Shown here: piece after piece, positions 12,342 to 17,061 of the stretch
Position numbering within the stretch: the first letter of the stretch is position 1
Layout: every line of letters starts with the position of its first letter
Source of the DNA: Patescibacteria group bacterium
GTDB taxonomy: Bacteria; Patescibacteriota; Microgenomatia; UBA10105
Direction of reading: 5' to 3'
Assembly (NCBI GenBank): GCA_003524845.1
Contig: DQGR01000010.1
Coordinates: 1-17,061 of the forward strand
Length of the DNA: 17,061 nt
Program-made: the position numbers and the translations under genes
Notes under the pieces: generated by a model
Told to the model about the DNA's origin: nothing
Seen by the model: the letters and a program-made list of their open reading frames with translations, nothing else
The model's database searches: none

Positions 12342-14504
12342 ATGAAGAATTACTTCATTATAATCGTCTCACTCACATTAATTACAATTGGTTCTTTAAC
12401 TTTGTTTCTTAGATTTATTTCTGAACCTGATAGTGGAAAAAGAGTTCTTGCTGATTCAATTGAGGAAACTCAGATTTTTGCACAGCAGTTGAAACATAAT
12501 TCAAATGAGATAAACGAACAGCTTAACAAAAATAGATATGATATAACGCAACTAAGGTATCTTTTGGAACATCGTAAACGAAAAATACTCGAAAGAATAA
12601 GTGATGACCCAACAATTCTTGTGCAAGCGTTTGACGAAGGCGAAAAAATTCGTTTGCAACTACCACCTGCAGTAAAAAATTTAGTTGAACAAAAAGTAGA
12701 AATAGAAGGAAAGATTGAAATATCTCACTTTGACAATTTTAAGAGCAAAACTTCCAAAACATTATACAAATTAAGCAATGACAGCGGCGATAAAACCGAG
12801 CTCTTCTTTTTAAATGTTCCACCAACTCTTGTAACTAACATGCATGTTCGAGTTAACGGAATCAAGTTGGAAAACAAAATGCTAGTTTTGCCCAAAAATG
12901 GACAAGAGGTTGAAATACATAAATCAAGAGACGGAGTTTTGGCTTCAACAACAGTGAAAAAAATCGCTGTCATTATGTATAATTTTCTAGATAATGCTCA
13001 ACAGCCGTTCACTGCTGAACAAATTAGACAAGAGCTTTTTGTTAAAACAAAAAGTGTAAATACCTATCTTTCTGAAGTATCCTATGGCACTACACACCTT
13101 GAAGGCCACTTTCACCCTGATGCAGATATTTATGGTTGGTATACTATTCCATATTTATCGGCTGCTCCAGCTACTTGTGAGATTTCCGGTCCTTGGCAGG
13201 AGGCAGCAATAAACCAGGCTGCAGCATCTGGATTTGATGTTAATAACTACACAACCTTGCTATTTGTGCTTCCAGCTATCAATAATTGCACATATGGCAT
13301 AGCTGGTGCGACATTAGGTGGCTCGCCTGGAATAATTTGGACCCAAGGAGAAATTGACTCATTTGTTTTAATACATGAATTTGGGCACACGTTATCATTA
13401 AACCACGCAAACGCCTATCTTTGCAAAAATGTCTTCGGAACGCCAGTTGCAATAGATGGTAGCTGTATGAGCGAAGAGTATGGAGACCCATTTGATGAAA
13501 TGGGTTGGATACATGGATTACATTTTAGTACTTACCATCGGTTAAAAGCTAATTTTTCCGATGCTCTCCATTTTCAAAATATTACAAGCAGTGGTAGTTA
13601 TACACTTGAACCAGCAGAAACTTCATCACAAAATGTCAAAACACTGGTAATTCCTCGTAAGCTGGGAGTTAATCAACAAGTGCCTGATTATTATTATCTC
13701 GAATTCAGACAACCATTTGGTATATTCGACACCTTTTTAACTGGTGACCCTGTAATTAATGGTGTATCAATCCGGATTGGCAAACCAACCACTACATCAC
13801 AGTCACTCTTGATTGACACAACACCAGAAACGGCAACATTTAGTGATGCGGCACTAGCAGTAGGCAAAACATTCACGGACTCTACAGAGGGAGTAACGAT
13901 TTCTACTCTCGCTATAACCCCTCAGCAAGCGACTGTAGAAATTAACCTTTTTGAAAGAACTTGCAAACATAATCCACCAACTTTGAATATTTATCCAAAT
14001 GTTATTTGGGTCACTCCTGGTACTTCTGTAACGTATTCGTGGTATGTAACGAACAATGATAGTTCAATTTGCCCCGCTTCTAATTTTATTCTGTCTGCAT
14101 CAGTTCCACCAGGATTTACTTTTAATTTTCCGATAAATCGACTTATGCTTTATCCCGGCCAAAAATATGGCATCGGATTTTCCGTTACTTCTCCCACAAC
14201 TATTACTGAGAGCGTGTATAATCTTCATTTCACGGCAACCAACGAAAACTTTCCAGAAATTTACAACACTATATTAGCGCAATACAATAATCTTAATGCA
14301 GTGAACCCGTCTCCGAGTCCTTTACTTTGTGCTACAGATTATAACCATGATGGTGTGTTTACAACTGCTGACCTTCTAATTTTTATTCCTAATCTTTATG
14401 TTCAATTTTATACCACACCAAATGCGGACATTACACAAGATGGTCTGGTGAATATTATTGACTTTGGGCACATTTTTAAGAATGTTTCATATGGTTGTCA
14501 GTAG
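12342..14504 (+). CDS. Secreted gametolysin-like (peptidase M11) zinc protease with dockerin-like C-terminus
   Basis: The 720-residue protein starts with a signal peptide or anchor (~4-25), then a charged coiled-coil-like prodomain region (~38-200). The catalytic domain begins near KKIAVIMYNFLDN, passes SVNTYLSEVSYG and DIYGWYTIP, and carries the zinc motif HEFGHTLSLNH (His345, Glu346, His349, His355). EEYGDPFDEMG follows, with Met387 placed as the metzincin Met-turn, which is the arrangement of M11 proteases. Beta-rich segments follow (~410-535), then an Ig-like NEW3-type domain (~545-650). After a PSPSP linker comes a dockerin-like pair of calcium loops (DYNHDGVFT and DITQDGLVN). The gene is visibly more AT-rich than its neighbours and lies between two copies of a CapA 3' end, suggesting insertion. 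It probably digests or processes proteins outside the cell; the target is unknown. Confidence 0.85.
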   Translation: MKNYFIIIVSLTLITIGSLTLFLRFISEPDSGKRVLADSIEETQIFAQQLKHNSNEINEQLNKNRYDITQLRYLLEHRKRKILERISDDPTILVQAFDEGEKIRLQLPPAVKNLVEQKVEIEGKIEISHFDNFKSKTSKTLYKLSNDSGDKTELFFLNVPPTLVTNMHVRVNGIKLENKMLVLPKNGQEVEIHKSRDGVLASTTVKKIAVIMYNFLDNAQQPFTAEQIRQELFVKTKSVNTYLSEVSYGTTHLEGHFHPDADIYGWYTIPYLSAAPATCEISGPWQEAAINQAAASGFDVNNYTTLLFVLPAINNCTYGIAGATLGGSPGIIWTQGEIDSFVLIHEFGHTLSLNHANAYLCKNVFGTPVAIDGSCMSEEYGDPFDEMGWIHGLHFSTYHRLKANFSDALHFQNITSSGSYTLEPAETSSQNVKTLVIPRKLGVNQQVPDYYYLEFRQPFGIFDTFLTGDPVINGVSIRIGKPTTTSQSLLIDTTPETATFSDAALAVGKTFTDSTEGVTISTLAITPQQATVEINLFERTCKHNPPTLNIYPNVIWVTPGTSVTYSWYVTNNDSSICPASNFILSASVPPGFTFNFPINRLMLYPGQKYGIGFSVTSPTTITESVYNLHFTATNENFPEIYNTILAQYNNLNAVNPSPSPLLCATDYNHDGVFTTADLLIFIPNLYVQFYTTPNADITQDGLVNIIDFGHIFKNVSYGCQ

Positions 14505-14551
14505 TAAAGAGTAACTTTATTCCCTATTCTGCTATCTCCTTTTAAAACTGA

Positions 14552-15700
14552 CTAGTTTACTATTATCTCCAGTACCTTATCTTTCTCTTCTCCCTCCAAC
14601 TTAAACGCCTGGCCGTAGTCTTTGATGCCAATGGGAATGATTTCTAATTTATTTTTAACAACTTCACTTCCCGCAAACTGTAACTTGGCCAAATATCCCA
14701 CTTTGGTTTCCTGACTCCATTCCTGGTCAAATATGAAATTACCGAGCGCATAAAAAATTGGTTTATTATCCACCCATTCAATGTGTTGGTACCAGTGCGG
14801 GTGATTGCCCACCACCACATCTGCTCCCCAGTCCACAAATAGTCTGCCGAGTTCTTGCGGATCATCGACAGCTATCGAATCAATTGCCGGCTCACGAGAA
14901 TATTCTTTACCCCAGTGGACCGAAACGATAAGCACGTCAACTAATTTATCCGCAGCGCTCATTTGCTTTTGAATAATTTTCCGGTCAACCCGCTGCCCAA
15001 CTGCATTGTAACCAAGAAAACCAATGGTAATCCCATTAACTTCTTTTTGAATAAACGAACTGCAATAGATATCACGTTCACAATGAAAAAAGTCATCCCG
15101 AGCGTTAGTCGAGGGATCTAACGCATTCAAGTTTTGAATGGTTGGTGAATTAGATTCCTCCACTTCGGTCGGAATGACAGTGGATGCAAACCCTGTTGTT
15201 ACAATCCCAACTTTTTTTAACAGTTCCTGTGTCTCACCTAGCCCTTCCCATCCGTAATTCAACGCGTGGTTGTTAGCCAGATTTGCGACATCTACACCGA
15301 CTTCAGCTAACGAAGCAGCAAATCGGGCATCACCACAAAATTGCATGCCTTCATTGGTGATTGGACAATTGATAAGTAACGGGGACTCGAGATTTATAAG
15401 AGTAATATCGGCATTCTGCAAAATGCTATAAAAGTTTACCAGCGGCCAGCGAAAGTCGTTTTTAGTTACCATTTTCTGATTCACTACTCGGGCCGGAATT
15501 ACATCACCAGTGATAAGGAGAGTCCAAGTTTGAGAAGAGGGCAGTGGGAAACCGGCAACCGGAATTGTTGGTTGTACAAAAGCCGGAGGCACTGAGGCGG
15601 GAACTGGTTGAAGATTTTGAAGAAGGTAATAGGCTAAACTCCCCAAACCAATAATGAAAAGTGGAACCACTATACACAACCAGAATACCGAGTGTTTCAT
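14552..15700 (-). CDS. CapA-like (PGA_cap) metallophosphoesterase, membrane-anchored
   Basis: With ATG at 15700 the protein has 382 residues: an N-terminal anchor (~4-28), a Pro-rich stalk, then the CapA fold of the metallophosphoesterase superfamily. Motifs in order are LLITGDVIPAR (Asp66), INLESPL (Asn103, Glu105), LANNHALNYG (143-145 NNH), VSVHWGKEY, VVGNHPHWYQ and IFYALGNFIFDQ. CapA proteins belong to poly-gamma-glutamate capsule synthesis or related envelope tasks; no capB or capC is in the window, so that role is not shown. Residues 175-203 are encoded exactly by an 87-bp palindromic repeat and interrupt the usual link between GIVTTGFA and KEVNGITIGFLGYN. The frame is open up to 15760, but a promoter lies in that part. 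A GAGG sits 10 nt before ATG 15700. The gene is divergent from rpmG. Confidence 0.85.
   Translation of the reverse strand: MKHSVFWLCIVVPLFIIGLGSLAYYLLQNLQPVPASVPPAFVQPTIPVAGFPLPSSQTWTLLITGDVIPARVVNQKMVTKNDFRWPLVNFYSILQNADITLINLESPLLINCPITNEGMQFCGDARFAASLAEVGVDVANLANNHALNYGWEGLGETQELLKKVGIVTTGFASTVIPTEVEESNSPTIQNLNALDPSTNARDDFFHCERDIYCSSFIQKEVNGITIGFLGYNAVGQRVDRKIIQKQMSAADKLVDVLIVSVHWGKEYSREPAIDSIAVDDPQELGRLFVDWGADVVVGNHPHWYQHIEWVDNKPIFYALGNFIFDQEWSQETKVGYLAKLQFAGSEVVKNKLEIIPIGIKDYGQAFKLEGEEKDKVLEIIVN
14575..14621 (-). repeat. Direct repeat partner of 12201-12247
   Basis: These 47 bp inside the 3' end of the CapA-like gene match 12201-12247 at 42 positions in the same orientation. The two copies are 2374 bp apart and bracket the metalloprotease gene. 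No transposase or terminal inverted repeats are seen between them. Confidence 0.8.
15092..15178. repeat. 87-bp palindromic interspersed repeat inserted in frame in the CapA-like gene
   Basis: The left arm (15092-15121) begins GTCATCCCGAGCG and ends GAGGGATCTAA; the right arm (15150-15178) read in reverse begins GTCATTCCGACCG and ends GAGGAATCTAA. The arms pair nearly fully, and the centre holds a further CATTCAA/TTGAATG stem. The length is 29 codons exactly, read as VIPTEVEESNSPT and so on. It matches from memory a GTCATTCCGA...GAGGAATCT palindrome scattered through many bacterial genomes. Confidence 0.85.
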
Positions 15701-15725
15701 TAATTTACTGCCTCGAAACAGTTTT

Positions 15726-15734
15726 ATTCTAACA
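15726..15734 (-). promoter_or_regulatory. Extended -10 promoter of the CapA-like gene
   Basis: On the minus strand this reads TGT-TAGAAT, an extended -10 about 25 nt before the ATG at 15700. The -35 region is poor. Unlike the leaderless genes, this one leaves room for a leader carrying a GAGG ribosome binding site. It also argues against the longer reading frame starting at 15760. Confidence 0.4.
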
Positions 15735-15751
15735 CACTGCGCCCTCTGCCC

Positions 15752-15781
15752 TTGCCACATTCAGCCTACTTACGGTATAAT
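15752..15781 (+). promoter_or_regulatory. Promoter of the rpmG operon
   Basis: TTGCCA (15752-15757) and a perfect TATAAT (15776-15781) are separated by 18 bp, 22 nt before the rpmG ATG. The leader holds a clear Shine-Dalgarno (AAAGGAA, 15794-15800). This is the only gene here with both a canonical promoter and a canonical ribosome binding site. Confidence 0.75.
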
Positions 15782-15803
15782 GCACTGATCCTGAAAGGAA
15801 TCT

Positions 15804-15977
15804 ATGGCTAAAAAAGGACAACGGACTATCTTTGCTCTGGTATGTGAGGTTTGTAAATCGCACAACTACATTACGGAAAAAAATAAGTTGAATACCAAGG
15901 AAAAGCTGGAATTCAAAAAGTTTTGTAAGGTTTGCCGCAAAGTTACTCAGCATAAGGAATCAAGCAAACTGGACTAA
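15804..15977 (+). CDS. rpmG: 50S ribosomal protein L33
   Basis: The 57-residue protein MAKKGQRTIFALVCEVC... carries two CxxC pairs, Cys14/Cys17 and Cys41/Cys44, the zinc-ribbon form of L33, with the family-typical Tyr-Ile-Thr-x-Lys-Asn-Lys and LEFKKFC segments. Length and basic composition fit bL33 of the large ribosomal subunit. It has a strong Shine-Dalgarno sequence 3-4 nt before the ATG and a good promoter. Its TAA stop is 1 nt before the ATG of the next gene, so the two are co-transcribed. No secE, nusG or other ribosomal gene is next to it, unlike the common L33-secE-nusG order. Confidence 0.95.
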   Translation: MAKKGQRTIFALVCEVCKSHNYITEKNKLNTKEKLEFKKFCKVCRKVTQHKESSKLD

Positions 15978-15978
15978 C

Positions 15979-16470
15979 ATGCACTCCAACACCACGCGTC
16001 TGATGATAGCTTTAGCTCTCATTGCGATGTTCTTATTCGGATTAAATATTGGTCGGCTGATTCCGCGGGCAACTGGAACCCCCACTCAACCTACTCCCAT
16101 ACCAACGCCATTCACCACTAACGAAAATCGCTCGTACACGATCAAAGACTGTGCAGTGTCGTTTACTTATGAGAACAACCAAACCCTGACCGAGGCGTCC
16201 ATGGCAGCCACCTTAACTACCGAGGGCATCAGTAATAAAATTGCCATCGCCTGTGCGCCGGAAATTCCCCGTCCGCCGCTGCCCCCTGAGAAAACTGAAA
16301 AAGTGAACGTTGCCGGAATTGAAACGACGTTGTATCATGATGTATCAGCCAAAGACGGAACTCCGATTGATGCCATAATTATGGATCATCCCAAAAATCC
16401 CAAACTCGACGTCGGCTTTTTCGGGTATGGGGAGGGGTTTAAGAAATTGTTGAGTACAATTAGTTTTTAA
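15979..16470 (+). CDS. Membrane-anchored hypothetical protein
   Basis: I do not recognise a family for this 163-residue protein. It has one N-terminal hydrophobic segment (~8-27), a Pro/Thr stalk (TPTQPTPIPTPF, ~34-45), and a small extracytoplasmic domain of about 115 residues that looks beta-rich. Two Cys residues, Cys58 in IKDCAVSF and Cys92 in IACAPE, could form a disulfide. The start codon lies 1 nt after the rpmG stop codon, so it is likely translationally coupled to L33. The next gene begins 2 nt after its stop. This architecture is common among small exported proteins; no function can be assigned. Confidence 0.75.
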   Translation: MHSNTTRLMIALALIAMFLFGLNIGRLIPRATGTPTQPTPIPTPFTTNENRSYTIKDCAVSFTYENNQTLTEASMAATLTTEGISNKIAIACAPEIPRPPLPPEKTEKVNVAGIETTLYHDVSAKDGTPIDAIIMDHPKNPKLDVGFFGYGEGFKKLLSTISF

Positions 16471-16472
16471 CT

Positions 16473-17061
16473 ATGCCAACCTCTGTTGAAAATATAGGAA
16501 ACGTCTCTCCTGATCGACTTTCTTCTGAACTCTTTAATCGTAACCAGATGGTCAAATTCGGCGATATGCGGCTACTACTCACTACGTGGGGAGATTTAAT
16601 TACTGTTTATGAATATGAGAATATTTTGGAGTATCGGGGTCAACTCACGCAAAATAATCTGGAGATGATTGAAAACTCAGGTTTTACCCATAATTACCGC
16701 TGGCCTGACCATGTAGATTTATTTAGCGAAGAAATGCAAAACCGGCACATCCAATTTGCGGTTGCCATGAGTAAACAACTGATGAAAGCACGCGACTGGA
16801 AAGGGGTGACATTTTTAGATATCGGCTCGCTCACTTCCTGGCCAAATATTGCCGAAGAAACAGCTAAACGTTTACGAAAAGACGGGTATGGGGTAGAAGA
16901 AACCGAAAGTAATAATTTTGCCTGTTTTGAAGGTTTTGACTCAATCGTCAGGCGAGCAAAAGATCCTAACTATTACGATACACAAGGACTTACCCTGGTA
17001 GTTGAAAGTTTATCAGGCCAGCCATTTTCCCCTGATAAACATAGAACTCATTTCAAAACTA
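16473..17061 (+). CDS. KAS III (FabH)-like thiolase-fold protein, N-terminal part
   Basis: The frame opens at ATG 16473, 2 nt after the previous stop, and is still open at the window end (196 residues seen). I read it tentatively as a 3-oxoacyl-ACP synthase III-like protein. GFTHNYRW stands where FabH has its TGIxxR segment, VTFLDIGSLTSWPNIAEETAKRLR fits the following strand and helix, NNFACFEGFDSIVRRA places Cys151 where the catalytic Cys sits in AACAGF, and LTLVVESLSGQPFSPDKHRT resembles the VLVIGxExLS...DRxT stretch. An N-terminal extension of about 40 residues and several unusual residues around the Cys make it a divergent member at best. The catalytic His and Asn would lie beyond the window. 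A TACAAT at 16455-16460 may be an internal promoter. Confidence 0.45.
   Translation, partial: MPTSVENIGNVSPDRLSSELFNRNQMVKFGDMRLLLTTWGDLITVYEYENILEYRGQLTQNNLEMIENSGFTHNYRWPDHVDLFSEEMQNRHIQFAVAMSKQLMKARDWKGVTFLDIGSLTSWPNIAEETAKRLRKDGYGVEETESNNFACFEGFDSIVRRAKDPNYYDTQGLTLVVESLSGQPFSPDKHRTHFKT

Noticed and set aside
14505..14551. Bidirectional terminator between the protease and CapA-like genes
   Set aside because: Only a very weak TAAAG/CTTTA pairing is present, with no firm stem and T tract.
15701..15760. Longer CapA-like protein from ATG 15760
   Set aside because: The added residues carry no anchor features and overlap promoter elements; ATG 15700 is followed directly by the membrane segment and has a GAGG upstream.
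1..17061. TGA recoded as glycine, as in some CPR lineages
   Set aside because: TGA ends the sugar dehydrogenase at 522-524 right before the convergent gene, and the large ORFs read well with the standard code.
1..17061. CRISPR array, tRNA or rRNA genes, integrase or transposase
   Set aside because: No spaced direct repeats, cloverleaf patterns, rRNA motifs or recombinase proteins were seen on either strand.

Overview
The window reads like the chromosome of an uncultivated bacterium of the Candidate Phyla Radiation (Patescibacteria, probably Microgenomates-like). This is inferred from gene content and style: tightly packed genes, many start codons without a Shine-Dalgarno sequence, secreted proteins with dockerin-like C-termini, a GT39-type membrane glycosyltransferase, WbqC and CapA-like proteins, and an isolated ribosomal protein L33 gene. 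The code is standard, because TGA ends several genes. I see no rRNA, tRNA, CRISPR array, transposase or phage gene. A 16S gene or marker proteins from the same contig would be needed to fix the phylum.

Layout. Positions 1-524 hold the 3' part of a PQQ-type sugar dehydrogenase. It converges on a secreted clan GH-A glycoside hydrolase with a dockerin-like tail (527-2152, minus). A divergent plus-strand unit follows: a promoter, a possible five-codon leader ORF, an intrinsic terminator, then a nucleotide-sugar dehydrogenase (2308-3549) and a UDP-glucuronate-decarboxylase-like SDR (3567-4538). A RelE/ribbon-helix-helix toxin-antitoxin pair lies at 4501-5047 (minus). A processive membrane GT2 (5286-6521, plus) converges on a four-gene minus-strand operon running from 10611 down to 6478: PIG-L/LmbE deacetylase, WbqC-like protein, GT39-like transferase and membrane-anchored GH18-like protein. 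Plus-strand genes then encode an SGNH hydrolase (10798-11709), an unknown protein (11723-12178) and a large secreted M11-type metalloprotease with a second dockerin-like tail (12342-14504). A CapA-like phosphoesterase (14552-15700, minus) is divergent from rpmG, which is followed by an anchored unknown protein and a truncated KAS III-like protein (15804-17061, plus).

Taken together, most genes concern the cell surface: activated sugars (dehydrogenase, decarboxylase), glycan polymerisation or transfer (GT2, GT39), trimming (PIG-L, SGNH, GH18, CapA) and secreted enzymes (GH-A, protease, sugar dehydrogenase). The strongest non-coding signals are listed here. (1) A recurring promoter arrangement, an extended -10 followed by 7-8 nt and then ATG, predicts leaderless mRNAs for five genes. 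(2) The same arrangement precedes a five-codon ORF that runs into an intrinsic terminator ahead of the sugar dehydrogenase. (3) An 87-bp palindromic repeat sits in frame inside capA. (4) A copy of the capA 3' end lies on the far side of the metalloprotease gene, so the protease is bracketed by direct repeats. (5) A 7-bp tandem repeat lies inside the decarboxylase gene.
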